A DNA stretch of 64,000 bases from Nocardioides immobilis (GTDB lineage: Bacteria > Actinomycetota > Actinomycetes > Propionibacteriales > Nocardioidaceae): contig NZ_QXGH01000025.1 of the NCBI RefSeq assembly GCF_003515065.1, positions 62,001 through 126,000 on the forward strand. The letters run 5' to 3'. Both the position numbers and the translations under genes were made by a program. The notes under the pieces were generated by a model. That model was not told the origin of the DNA, did no database searches, and saw only the letters and a list, made by a program, of their open reading frames with translations. Positions 49,977-58,855 of this stretch are shown here, one piece after another (the first letter of the stretch is position 1; every line of letters begins with the position of its first letter).

Positions 49977-50522
49977 ATGAAGCGAACGATGACTCTGCTC
50001 GGGGCGGCGCTGATGGCTGCCGTGATGACGTTCTCCATGGCGACGCCCGCCGAGGCCGCGCGACAGCGGATCCGCGACGGCGCCGACGCCCCACGCCCGA
50101 TCGACACCCGCGCCCTGTACATCCAGCGGCAGTTCCGGGGTTACGTCGTGACCACCTTCGCGAGCCCGACGTACGACGCCGGTCGGCGCTGGAACGGCCT
50201 GGAGGTCAAGTACGACTCCCGGGGCGACCGCCGCCTCGACTACCGCCTGCTCTGGGCGTTCCAGGGCGACGGTGACGGCTACGAGCTGTTCACGCTGGTA
50301 CGCGGCAACGGGTCCCCCGTCGACTGCCCGAACGCGCAGGCGAAGACCCGGAAGAGGAACGGCTGGGCCTTCGTCTTCGTCTACGTGCCGCGGTCCTGCC
50401 TGTCGCTGACCAAGCGCGTCGGCGTCCAGGGCGTGACGTGGGACTACACCCGGTACAACAGCAGCGGCGTTCCGACGCGCGGCCGCACCGACCGGACGCC
50501 GAACCGGACGTTCGCCCGCTGA
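49977..50522 (+). CDS. Secreted hypothetical protein
   Basis: 181 residues from ATG 49977 (GGGAAG upstream). A clear Sec signal peptide: MKRTMTLLGAALMAAVMTFS, then ATPAEA-A as a likely cleavage site. The mature protein is basic, has two Cys (CPNAQ, SCLSLT) and a WNGLEVKYDSRGD-like beta region. No family recognised. It lies between dop and arc, on the opposite strand. Confidence 0.75.
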   Translation: MKRTMTLLGAALMAAVMTFSMATPAEAARQRIRDGADAPRPIDTRALYIQRQFRGYVVTTFASPTYDAGRRWNGLEVKYDSRGDRRLDYRLLWAFQGDGDGYELFTLVRGNGSPVDCPNAQAKTRKRNGWAFVFVYVPRSCLSLTKRVGVQGVTWDYTRYNSSGVPTRGRTDRTPNRTFAR

Positions 50523-50581
50523 CGGAGCGGATGACGGGCCTACTCACCGGGTAACGGGCAACCTGGAGACAGGAGCCCGCC

Positions 50582-51424
50582 ATGGTGGAGCAGATCTCGG
50601 CCCGAGGTCACGGCAACGATGCCGAGCGGAAGGCCCGCGAGGCACGGGACCATCCCGCGCTCGCGTGGATGGCCAGGATCGGTTTCGCGACGTACGGCGT
50701 CGTGTACGTCGTGGTCGGGGTGCTCGCAGCCCAGCTCGCACTCGGTGACAGCTCGGGCAAGGTGTCCGGTCAAGGGGCGCTCCACGAGGTGGCGGAGCAG
50801 CCGTTCGGCTCGATCGCCCTGGTCGTCGCCGCGTGCGGGCTCGGCGCGCTCACCGTGTGGCAGGTGTGCGAGGCGATCGGCGGGCACACCGACCGCGACG
50901 GTGCGCGCCGGCTGGCCTCACGGGCGGGCTCGGCCGGCCGGGCAGTGGTGTTCGCCACCCTCGCTGTCCTCGCCGTGCAGGTCGTGGTCGGCGACTCGTC
51001 GGGCGGCGGCACCGACGGCTACACCGCCCGCCTCCTGGCGCTTCCCTTCGGCCAGGCCCTAGTGGTCGCCGTCGGTCTCTTCATCGTGGGCCTCGGGCTC
51101 AACAGCATCCACAAGGGTCTCAGCGACAGGTGGCGACGCGATCTTGAGTACTGGGCTGGCCAGGGAGACACCGGCACCGCGCTGGCCGTCCTCGCCCGCA
51201 CCGGCTTCAGCGCACGCGGTGTCGCCTTCTGCCTGATCGGCGGGCTCCTCGTCTGGGCTGGTGTCACCCACGACGCCCAGAAGTCCGCCGGCCTCGACCA
51301 GGCGCTCCACCGGCTGCTCCGCGACGTCGCGTACGGACCCTGGCTGCTCGGCGCCATCGCCGTCGGCCTGGCCGCCTACGGCCTCTTCAACATCGCGAAG
51401 GCCTGGGCACTGCGCGACAAGTGA
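50582..51424 (+). CDS. DUF1206 membrane protein
   Basis: 280 residues from ATG 50582 with GGAGAC-type spacing upstream. Six membrane segments form three repeats of a two-helix DUF1206 unit: ARIGFATYGVVYVVVG, RAGSAGRAVVFATLAV and ARTGFSARGVAFCLIG. Function unknown. It converges on arc with an 18-base gap containing a short GC hairpin. Confidence 0.87.
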   Translation: MVEQISARGHGNDAERKAREARDHPALAWMARIGFATYGVVYVVVGVLAAQLALGDSSGKVSGQGALHEVAEQPFGSIALVVAACGLGALTVWQVCEAIGGHTDRDGARRLASRAGSAGRAVVFATLAVLAVQVVVGDSSGGGTDGYTARLLALPFGQALVVAVGLFIVGLGLNSIHKGLSDRWRRDLEYWAGQGDTGTALAVLARTGFSARGVAFCLIGGLLVWAGVTHDAQKSAGLDQALHRLLRDVAYGPWLLGAIAVGLAAYGLFNIAKAWALRDK

Positions 51425-51427
51425 CCT

Positions 51428-51442
51428 CGCCGCCAGGCGGCG
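51428..51442. terminator. Possible bidirectional terminator between DUF1206 gene and arc
   Basis: CGCCGCC and GGCGGCG are perfect arms around a single A, just before the arc stop and 4 bases after the DUF1206 stop. It is short and lacks a T-run. Confidence 0.4.
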
Positions 51443-53194
51443 TCAGAGGTACTGGCCGGTGTTGGAGACGGTGTCGATCGAGCGCCCGGGCTCGGTGCCC
51501 TGCTTCCCGGTGATGAGCGTGCGGATGAACACGATCCGCTCGCCCTTCTTGCCGGAGATCCGCGCCCAGTCGTCGGGGTTGGTGGTGTTGGGCAGGTCCT
51601 CGTTCTCCTTGAACTCGTCGACGCAGGCCTGGAGGAGGTGCGAGATCCGCAGCCCCTTCTGGTCGTGGTCGAGGAAGTCCTTGATCGCCATCTTCTTGGC
51701 GCGGTCGACGATGTTCTGGATCATCGCGCCCGAGTTGAAGTCCTTGAAGTAGAGGACCTCCTTGTCGCCGTTCGCGTAGGTCACCTCGAGGAACCGGTTC
51801 TCCTCGGTCTCGGAGTACATCCGCTCGACCGCCGCGCGGATCATCCCGGTGACGGCGGCCTGCCGGTCGCCGCCGAACTCGGCGATGTCGTCGGCGTGGA
51901 GCGGCAGCGAGGCGGTGAGGTACTTGGTGAAGATGTCGCGGGCCGACTCCGCGTCCGGCCGCTCGATCTTGATCTTCACGTCGAGCCGCCCCGGCCGCAG
52001 GATGGCGGGGTCGATCATGTCCTCGCGGTTGGAGGCGCCGATGACCAGCACGTTCTCCAGCAGCTCGACGCCGTCGATCTCGCTGAGCAGCTGGGGGACG
52101 ATCGTGTTCTCGACGTCGGACGACACGCCGGAGCCGCGGGTGCGGAACAGCGAGTCCATCTCGTCGAAGAACACGATGACCGGCGTACCGGCGCTGGCCT
52201 TCTCGCGGGCCCGCTGGAAGACCAGCCGGATGTGGCGCTCGGTCTCGCCGACGTACTTGTTGAGCAGCTCGGGGCCCTTGATGTTGAGGAAGTACGACTT
52301 CCCCTCGGCGCCGGTCTTGGCCGCGACCTTCTTGGCCAGTGAGTTGGCCACGGCCTTGGCGATCAGCGTCTTGCCGCAGCCCGGCGGGCCGTAAAGCAGG
52401 ATGCCCTTCGGCGGCTTCAGCTCGTGCTCGGCGAAGAGCTCCGGGTAGAGGTACGGCAGCTCGACGGCGTCCTGGATCATCTCGATCTGGTTGCCGAGCC
52501 CACCGATGGTCTCGTAGGTGATGTCGGGGACCTCTTCGAGGACCAGCTCCTCGACCTCGGACTTCGGCACCCGCTCGTAGACGTAGCCGGCCCGCGCGTC
52601 GAGCAGCAGCGAGTCGCCGGCGCGGAGAGGCTGGTCCAGGAGCGGCTCGGCGAGCCGGACGACGCGCTCCTCGTCGGCGTTGGCGATGACGAGGACCCGC
52701 TCGCCATCGGCGAGCAGCTCCTTGAACATCACGACCTCGCCGACCGTCTCGTAGTCGAACGCGGCGACGACGTTGAGGGCCTCGTTGAGCATGACCTCCT
52801 GGCCGCGTCGCAGCTGGTCGAGGTCGACGTTCGGGCTCACGCTGACCCGCAGCTTGCGGCCACCGGTGTGCACGTCGACCGAGTCGTCCTCGTTGCGCTG
52901 CAGGAACGTGCCGAAGCCGGCCGGCGGCTGGGCGAGCCGGTCGACCTCCTCCTTCAGCTTCAGGATCTGGTCGCGCGCCTCACGCAGGGTGACGGCCAGC
53001 CGCTCGTTCTGGGCCGTGACGGCCGCGAGCGAGCGCTGTGCGTCAGCGAGCCGGAGCTCCATCGAGCGCGACGTCCCGCCCGGGGTCTCGGTCAGTCGAT
53101 GGCGCAGGTCGTTGATCTCGGCCTCGAGGTAGCGGACCTGCTCCTCGAGCTCTTCGCGACTCTGTCGACGCCCGTCGGCTCCCATGCTCGACAT
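51443..53194 (-). CDS. arc: Proteasomal AAA ATPase ARC/Mpa
   Basis: 583 residues from ATG 53194 (AGGAGG 7 bases upstream; the GTG 6 bases earlier is too close to it). N-terminal coiled coil (SREELEEQVRYLEAEINDLRHRL) for Pup binding, two OB domains, then the AAA module: Walker A GPPGCGKT, pore and Walker B FFDEMDSLF, arginine-containing LRPGRLD. The C-terminus ends TGQYL, the motif that docks into the proteasome alpha ring. Confidence 0.96.
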   Translation of the reverse strand: MSSMGADGRRQSREELEEQVRYLEAEINDLRHRLTETPGGTSRSMELRLADAQRSLAAVTAQNERLAVTLREARDQILKLKEEVDRLAQPPAGFGTFLQRNEDDSVDVHTGGRKLRVSVSPNVDLDQLRRGQEVMLNEALNVVAAFDYETVGEVVMFKELLADGERVLVIANADEERVVRLAEPLLDQPLRAGDSLLLDARAGYVYERVPKSEVEELVLEEVPDITYETIGGLGNQIEMIQDAVELPYLYPELFAEHELKPPKGILLYGPPGCGKTLIAKAVANSLAKKVAAKTGAEGKSYFLNIKGPELLNKYVGETERHIRLVFQRAREKASAGTPVIVFFDEMDSLFRTRGSGVSSDVENTIVPQLLSEIDGVELLENVLVIGASNREDMIDPAILRPGRLDVKIKIERPDAESARDIFTKYLTASLPLHADDIAEFGGDRQAAVTGMIRAAVERMYSETEENRFLEVTYANGDKEVLYFKDFNSGAMIQNIVDRAKKMAIKDFLDHDQKGLRISHLLQACVDEFKENEDLPNTTNPDDWARISGKKGERIVFIRTLITGKQGTEPGRSIDTVSNTGQYL

Positions 53195-53269
53195 CGGCAC
53201 ACCTCCTGTAGCTCGATACCAACCTACTCGGCAGCCTGTTTCAGGAAAGTGTTCCGCGCCGGGCGTGGG

Positions 53270-54037
53270 TCACGATTGGATTGCGCCCGCGGATCGGCAG
53301 CGGGCAGCGAAGTTGCGCAGGATCGTCATCGGGTGGGTCACCGTGACGGCAGCCGCGGCCGCGCCGAGCGCCTCCTGCTCGGAGGGATCGAAGTAGCCGT
53401 GGTGGGCGTAGACGGCGATCCGGGTCAGGATCCCGTCGAGGTCGAGCTCGGGGTGGAACTGGGTCGCGTACACGTTCTGCCCCACCCGGAACGCCTGCAC
53501 CGGCGCCGCGACGGACGTCGCCAGCGCCACCGCGTGGTCCGGCAGCCGGCTGATCGCCTCCTTGTGCCCGCCGTACGCCGCGAAGGCGCGCGGCAGGCCC
53601 GCGAACAGTGGGTCGGCCATCCCCTCGTCGGTGAGCTCGACGCTCACCGGGCCGACCGGTTCGGGCCAGCTCCGGTCGACGATCGCGCCCTGGTGGCGTC
53701 CGACGGTGCCGATGCCGTAGCAGGCGCCCAGGAACGGGAAGTCGCGGGCGATGACGATGTCGAGCAGCCGGGCGAGGTCGCGCTCGGCCTGCAGCTGCGC
53801 CTCGGACTTCGACTCCTCCGGGTCCGACGCGTTGAAGGCCCCGCCGCCCAGGATGATGCCGGCCCAGTCGTCGAGGTCGATGGCCGGCAGCGGCTCAGCG
53901 CCGAGCTCGATCCGGTGCAGCTCCTCCGCGGTGACACCCAGGAACCGGACGAACGAGGCCTGCTCGTTCACGGCGGCCCGTTCCTCGGCGCGGATCGAGA
54001 GCAGCAGGAACGGCTTGGCCTGGACGTCCGCCATCAT
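53270..54037 (-). CDS. Class I glutamine amidotransferase-like protein
   Basis: 255 residues. A GMP-synthase-like amidotransferase domain with the nucleophile in LGACYGIGTVG, AAYGGHKEA, and the His-Glu of ATQFHPELD. No synthase domain is attached. The acceptor is unknown; stand-alone members may hydrolyse gamma-glutamyl compounds. It starts within the trmI stop (4-base overlap). Confidence 0.88.
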   Translation of the reverse strand: MMADVQAKPFLLLSIRAEERAAVNEQASFVRFLGVTAEELHRIELGAEPLPAIDLDDWAGIILGGGAFNASDPEESKSEAQLQAERDLARLLDIVIARDFPFLGACYGIGTVGRHQGAIVDRSWPEPVGPVSVELTDEGMADPLFAGLPRAFAAYGGHKEAISRLPDHAVALATSVAAPVQAFRVGQNVYATQFHPELDLDGILTRIAVYAHHGYFDPSEQEALGAAAAAVTVTHPMTILRNFAARCRSAGAIQS

Positions 54038-55008
54038 TCCTCCGGCGACTCGTCGACCTGGGCGTCCGCACCGTCCGGTACGTCGGCCCGCGGCCCGGTG
54101 TAGTCCGGGCCGTAGGCGCCCGGCGCGGGGCGCCGGGACTTGCGGGGGGCGCGCTCCCCCGGCGCCATCCGGCGGGCGGTGACGAGGAACGCGGTGTGGC
54201 CGATCATCTTGTGGCCCGGTCGTACGGCGAGGCCCTCGACGTGCCAGTCACGCACCAGCGACTCCCATGCCGCGGGCTCCGTGAACCCGCCGTGCACCCG
54301 GACCGTCTCGACGAACCGGGAGAGCTGGGTGGTGGTCGCGACGTACGCGCAGAGGATGCCGCCGGGCCGGAGGGCGCCGGCAGCGGCGTCGAGGCACTCC
54401 CAGGGCGCCAGCATGTCGAGGATGATCCGGTCGCAGTGCTCGCCGGACGCGGGCAGCTCCTCGGCCAGGTCGCCGATGGTCAGCCGCCATGCGGGATGCG
54501 GTGCGCCGTCCTCGGCACCGAAGAACTGGCCGACGTTGCGGCGGGCGACGTCGGCGAACTCCTCGCGACGTTCGTACGACGACACCCGCCCGTGCGGTCC
54601 GACCGCGCGCAGCAGCGAACAGGTCAGCGCGCCGGAGCCGACGCCGGCCTCGACCACGTGGGCGCCGGGGAAGATGTCGGCCATCGCGACGATCTGGGCG
54701 GCGTCCTTGGGATAGACCACGGCCGCGCCCCGCGGCATCGAGACCACGAACTCCGAGAGCAGGGGACGGAACACGAGGTACTCGCCCCCCGCGGAGGAGG
54801 TGACGGTGAAGCCCTCCTCGCGCCCGATCATCTCGTCGTGGTCGAGGTGGCCGCGGTTGGAGAAGAAGCGCTTGCCCGGCTCCAGGCTGAAGTTGTGCTT
54901 GCGGCCCTTGCTGTCGACCAGCCGCACCCACTCGCCGGCACGCAGCGGCCCGCGGTGGACGCCGGACCACGCCTCGGCGGCGACGTCGCCTGGATCGCGT
55001 TGGTTCAC
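54034..55008 (-). CDS. trmI: tRNA (adenine-58-N1)-methyltransferase TrmI
   Basis: 324 residues from GTG 55008. N-terminal beta domain (RAGEWVRLVDSKGRKHNFSLEPG) and a SAM-binding Rossmann domain with VVEAGVGSGALTCSLLRAVG and RIILDMLAPWECLD. It methylates A58 of tRNA. The C-terminus has a basic, Pro-rich tail. A usual neighbour of arc. Confidence 0.93.
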   Translation of the reverse strand: MNQRDPGDVAAEAWSGVHRGPLRAGEWVRLVDSKGRKHNFSLEPGKRFFSNRGHLDHDEMIGREEGFTVTSSAGGEYLVFRPLLSEFVVSMPRGAAVVYPKDAAQIVAMADIFPGAHVVEAGVGSGALTCSLLRAVGPHGRVSSYERREEFADVARRNVGQFFGAEDGAPHPAWRLTIGDLAEELPASGEHCDRIILDMLAPWECLDAAAGALRPGGILCAYVATTTQLSRFVETVRVHGGFTEPAAWESLVRDWHVEGLAVRPGHKMIGHTAFLVTARRMAPGERAPRKSRRPAPGAYGPDYTGPRADVPDGADAQVDESPEE

Positions 55009-55019
55009 GATCGGGGAGC

Positions 55020-56174
55020 CTATCCAGCCCGGACCGCGCGCTCCACGTCGGCGGTGGCCAGCACGCCGTAGACCGAGCCGTCCGGCTCGACCAGGAGGTA
55101 CTCGCTGGCGGGTGTGCGCCGGATCGCGTGCAGCAGCTCCGAGCCGGTGATCGTCACCGGCAGCCGCAGGCCCGCCTCGAGCGTCCGGGTCACGGCGGAG
55201 ACCGCGACCCACGGCCGCCGGTCCTCGGGCATGGCGCGGAGCGCCGCCTCGTCCACCACCCCGAGCGGCCGGCCGTCGGACGACACCGTGACGATGCTCC
55301 CGGCCTGGGCGTCCCGGGCGCGCCTGATCGCCTCGGCCAGTGGGAGGTCGTCAGGAACGGCGAGGGTACGACGCGCGAGGTCCCGCGCCACGACCTCGCC
55401 GAGCCGGGTCCTGATCCGCGCGGCCGCGATCGCCTGGGACGCACCGGTCCACAGGAACATCGCGATCACGAACGCGAGCACCATGTCGAGCAAGGTGGTC
55501 TCGATGTCCGTCACCGACTCCTGGACGAACGGCCACACCAGCACGGCGAGAGCCGTCACCCGGCCGCCCCACCCCGCTGCGACCACGCCGGTGTCGACCC
55601 GGCCGGTCAGCTTCCACACCCCGGCCTTGAGTACCCGGCCCCCGTCGAGCGGCAGCCCCGGGACCAGGTTGAGCAGCCCGATCAGGATGTTGGCGCCGGC
55701 CAGTCCCTGGACGGTCAGCAGCAGCAGGCCCTCGGGCGTGACGAACCACAGCGCGAGCGCGGCCCCGCCGACCGCGAGCGAGGTGATCGGTCCGACCACC
55801 GCGATCCAGAACTCCTGGCGCGGGTTGCGCGCCTCACCCTCGATGGCGGTCACCCCGCCGAGGAAGTGGAGCGTGATCGAGTGCACCTCGAACCCGTAGT
55901 GCCGCGCGGCCACCGCGTGCGACGCCTCGTGCAGCAGCACGGCGAGGTAGAGGACGATCGCGAACACCACGCCCACGACGTACTTCCACCCGCCGAGGCC
56001 GGGCTGGATCTGCTCCACCCGCGGCGCCATTACGAACGCGATCAGTGCGGCGACCAGGAACCACGACGACGACACGAGCACGTCGCTGCCGGCGATGGTG
56101 CCGATGCGGAACGTGCCGCGGGGGCGCGGCGCACGCGGAGGCTGCCGGCCGCTGTCCGGGTCACTGGAGGACAC
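55020..56174 (-). CDS. Site-2-protease-like M50 metalloprotease with CBS domains
   Basis: 384 residues. Six or so membrane helices with the zinc motif HEASH (H82, E83, H86) and the distal NLVPGLPLDGGRV Asp. The C-terminal ~120 residues are a CBS pair (VPDDLPLAEAIRRARDAQ; ITGSELLHAIRRTPASEYLLVEPDG). Intramembrane protease, often for anti-sigma factors; its substrate is not known. Confidence 0.92.
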   Translation of the reverse strand: MSSSDPDSGRQPPRAPRPRGTFRIGTIAGSDVLVSSSWFLVAALIAFVMAPRVEQIQPGLGGWKYVVGVVFAIVLYLAVLLHEASHAVAARHYGFEVHSITLHFLGGVTAIEGEARNPRQEFWIAVVGPITSLAVGGAALALWFVTPEGLLLLTVQGLAGANILIGLLNLVPGLPLDGGRVLKAGVWKLTGRVDTGVVAAGWGGRVTALAVLVWPFVQESVTDIETTLLDMVLAFVIAMFLWTGASQAIAAARIRTRLGEVVARDLARRTLAVPDDLPLAEAIRRARDAQAGSIVTVSSDGRPLGVVDEAALRAMPEDRRPWVAVSAVTRTLEAGLRLPVTITGSELLHAIRRTPASEYLLVEPDGSVYGVLATADVERAVRAG

Positions 56175-56249
56175 GCGTCGAGGCTATCCAAAGGGTCCGC
56201 CTGGGACCGCCTCGGCGCGACTGTCGGAGGTCTGCCCTACCGTCAGATC

Positions 56250-57158
56250 ATGAGTACCCCGACCGTTCCGACCGGCGTCGCGCCCGTCGACCCCTCGGAG
56301 CGGGTCGGCACCCGGGTCGACGGCGTCGAGGTGCTCGGAGCGCTGTCGCCGTCGCGCGCCGGCGACTTCCTGGCCTGCCCCTTGCTCTACCGCTTCCGCA
56401 CCATCGACCGGCTGCCGGAGGCCCCGTCGGTCGATGCCGTCCGCGGGACCGTGGTGCACAAGGTGCTGGAGGACCTCTTCGACCTTCCGGCGGCCGACCG
56501 GACGCCGGACCGCGCCGAGGCGATGGTCGTCCCTGCGTGGGAGGCCCTCCTCGATGCCGAGCCTGCACTTGCCTCGCTCTTCCCCGACGGCGACGAGGGC
56601 GCGGCGATCGGCTCGTGGCTGGCGTCCTGCCGGTCGGTGCTCGCCCGCTACTTCTCCCTGGAGGACCCGCGCCGGATCGAGCCCGCCGAGCGCGAGCTCT
56701 ACGTCGAGACCCTCACCGACTCCAAGCTGCTGCTGCGCGGCGTGATCGACCGGGTCGACATCGCGCCCGACGGGGCGATCAGGGTGGTGGACTACAAGAG
56801 CTCCCGGTCGCCCAGCGCGGAGTTCGAGGGCAAGGCGCTGTTCCAGCTCAAGTTCTACGCGCTGGTCATCTGGCGCACGCGCGGTGTGATCCCGAAGCGG
56901 CTCCAGCTGGTCTACCTCGCCAACGCCGAGATCCTCAGCTACGACCCCGACGAGCACGACCTGCTCGCGACCGAACGCAAGGTGCAGGCGATCTGGTCCG
57001 CGATCCGGCAGGCGCAGGAGACCGGTGACTGGCAGCCGAGCCCCGGCCCGCTGTGCAAGTGGTGCTCACACCAGGCGCTCTGCCCGGCGTACGGCGGCAC
57101 TCCCCCGCCGCTGCCGGCAGCGCCGGAGAGCGACGTCTCCCCTCCAGCGCCGGGCTAG
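56250..57158 (+). CDS. RecB-like PD-(D/E)xK exonuclease
   Basis: 302 residues from ATG 56250. Starts with SPSRAGDFLACPLLYRFRTID, then the nuclease core GTVVHKVLEDLF, GVIDRVDIAPDGAIRVVDYKSS (D-x-DYK), and QLKFYALVIW. The Cys of ACPLLY plus CKWCSHQALCP give the four Cys of an AddB-like iron-sulfur cluster. A stand-alone recombinase-type nuclease common next to trmI and the M50 gene. Its TAG stop shares the CTAG palindrome with the convergent ABC gene. Confidence 0.92.
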   Translation: MSTPTVPTGVAPVDPSERVGTRVDGVEVLGALSPSRAGDFLACPLLYRFRTIDRLPEAPSVDAVRGTVVHKVLEDLFDLPAADRTPDRAEAMVVPAWEALLDAEPALASLFPDGDEGAAIGSWLASCRSVLARYFSLEDPRRIEPAERELYVETLTDSKLLLRGVIDRVDIAPDGAIRVVDYKSSRSPSAEFEGKALFQLKFYALVIWRTRGVIPKRLQLVYLANAEILSYDPDEHDLLATERKVQAIWSAIRQAQETGDWQPSPGPLCKWCSHQALCPAYGGTPPPLPAAPESDVSPPAPG

Positions 57159-58855
57159 CGACACCAGGTGCTGTCGACCCGCTCGCTCTGGCACGGAGAG
57201 ACCGCGACCAGCAGCGACGACCCGTGCAGGAACTGGAGCACGCCCAGCAGTGCGACCACCACGCCGACCGCCTTCCACCACGGGGCCCGCTCGGCACCGC
57301 CGCCCTTCGTGAGGAGCGCCCAGCCACAGCCGAAGGCCACGACGCCACCGAGGATGCCCAGCACGTTGATGCGGCTGTAGCTCGTGAGCACCCCGTTCTG
57401 CACGAACTCCCTGGTGATACCGGCGAAGGCCACGAACGGCAGCAGGGCGGCGATCAGGCCGACCACCGTGAGGCCGACCGTGCGGCGGTTGATGCCCGCA
57501 CTCACCGGTTCCGGTGGCGGAGGCGGGCGGTCGCGGTCAGACTCCGCTGCCTCGACGCCGGTCGGCTCGTCCGGGTAGAGCACGCAGGCGACCTGCACTT
57601 CTCCCGCGCGCCGCAGGGCGGGGTCGACCCCCTCGCGGAACTGCACCCGGACGCCCGATCCGACGTCGTTGATCGCGTCGATGCCGCCCCAGATCGGCTC
57701 GTCGGGCTTCTCGGCCCGGACCCGGTCGAGGAAGACCCGCGTCTCCGCGGAGCCGGCGGATCCGATCGTGGCCCCGGTCGTCGGCTTGTCGAGGTGGTCG
57801 AGGTCGCCGACGATCGACCGCTCCCCGGCGTACTCCTCGGCTGAACGCCGGGTCCAGTGCCCCTCGATCAGCGCGCGGAGGTCCCGCGACTCCCAGCCAC
57901 AGATCGGCGTCGCCTCGTTGCAGCGCGGGTGGAACGCACAGCCGAACGGCGGCGACGCCGCGTCCGGCACCTCGCCACGCGGCAGGTCCCGGGGCAGCTG
58001 CCGGCCCGGGTCGGGATCCGGGATCGCGCGCAGCAGCGCCTTCGTGTACGGATGGCGCGGGTTGGCGAAGATCTCCTCGGTCGGCCCGATCTCGACGACG
58101 CGCCCGAGGTACATGATCGCGATCCGGTCGCAGAAGAACTTGGCGCTGGCCAGGTCGTGGGTGATGTAGACGTAGGTCAGGCCGAGGTCCTGCTTCAGGT
58201 CGAGCATCAGCTGGAGGATCTTGGCCCGCACCGACATGTCGAGCATCGAGATGGGCTCGTCCGCGACCAGCACGCTCGGACCGGTGATGATCGCCCGCGC
58301 CAGCACCACCCGTTGCTTCTGGCCGCCGGAGAGGTCGCGGGGGTACTTCTCGAGGAACAGCTCGACCGGGGAGAGCCCGACCCGCTCGAGCGCGTCGATG
58401 ACCTTGGTCCGGCGCTCGCTCGCCGAGCGCATCCCGTGCACCCGCAGGGCGTCACCGACCGCCTCCTCGACGGTCATCGCCGGGTTGAGGGCGGCGCTCG
58501 GGTCCTGGAACACCATCTGGATGTCGCGGCGGAGCGCCCGTAGCCGTCGCCCGCTCAGGTCGGCGAGGTCCTGGCCCTCGAACTCGATCGAGCCCTCGGT
58601 CGCCGGGGCCAGCCCCAGCAGTGCCCGCCCCAGCGTGGACTTCCCGCTGCCGCTCTCACCGACCAGACCCACGACCTCACCCCGGCGCAACGTGAGGTTG
58701 ATGCCGTCGACGGCCTTCACGGTGCCCGCGTCGCTGCCGATCAGCCTGGCCAGGCTCCCCCCGCGGAGGCCGTAGTGCACCGAGAGGTCGCGGATGTCGA
58801 CGATGGGCTCGGTGGACGGCCAGGCCATCGTCGAGGTCTCAGGCTTCGTCGGCAA
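57155..58855 (-). CDS. Oligopeptide ABC ATPase with C-terminal membrane extension
   Basis: 566 residues, about 230 longer than usual for DppF. Residues about 20-335 are an ABC ATPase: Walker A GESGSGKST, LSGGQKQRVVLARA, VADEPISML, and the oligopeptide-type tail FHPRCNEATPICG. After a linker and a Pro-rich stretch (DRPPPPPEP) come three or four membrane helices (TVVGLIAALLPFVAFAG; INVLGILGGVVAFGCGWALL; VVVALLGVLQFLHGSSLLV). The fusion is unusual. It overlaps the upstream ATPase gene by 17 bases if ATG 58855 is used (ATG 58828 is possible). Confidence 0.85.
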   Translation of the reverse strand: MPTKPETSTMAWPSTEPIVDIRDLSVHYGLRGGSLARLIGSDAGTVKAVDGINLTLRRGEVVGLVGESGSGKSTLGRALLGLAPATEGSIEFEGQDLADLSGRRLRALRRDIQMVFQDPSAALNPAMTVEEAVGDALRVHGMRSASERRTKVIDALERVGLSPVELFLEKYPRDLSGGQKQRVVLARAIITGPSVLVADEPISMLDMSVRAKILQLMLDLKQDLGLTYVYITHDLASAKFFCDRIAIMYLGRVVEIGPTEEIFANPRHPYTKALLRAIPDPDPGRQLPRDLPRGEVPDAASPPFGCAFHPRCNEATPICGWESRDLRALIEGHWTRRSAEEYAGERSIVGDLDHLDKPTTGATIGSAGSAETRVFLDRVRAEKPDEPIWGGIDAINDVGSGVRVQFREGVDPALRRAGEVQVACVLYPDEPTGVEAAESDRDRPPPPPEPVSAGINRRTVGLTVVGLIAALLPFVAFAGITREFVQNGVLTSYSRINVLGILGGVVAFGCGWALLTKGGGAERAPWWKAVGVVVALLGVLQFLHGSSLLVAVSPCQSERVDSTWCR

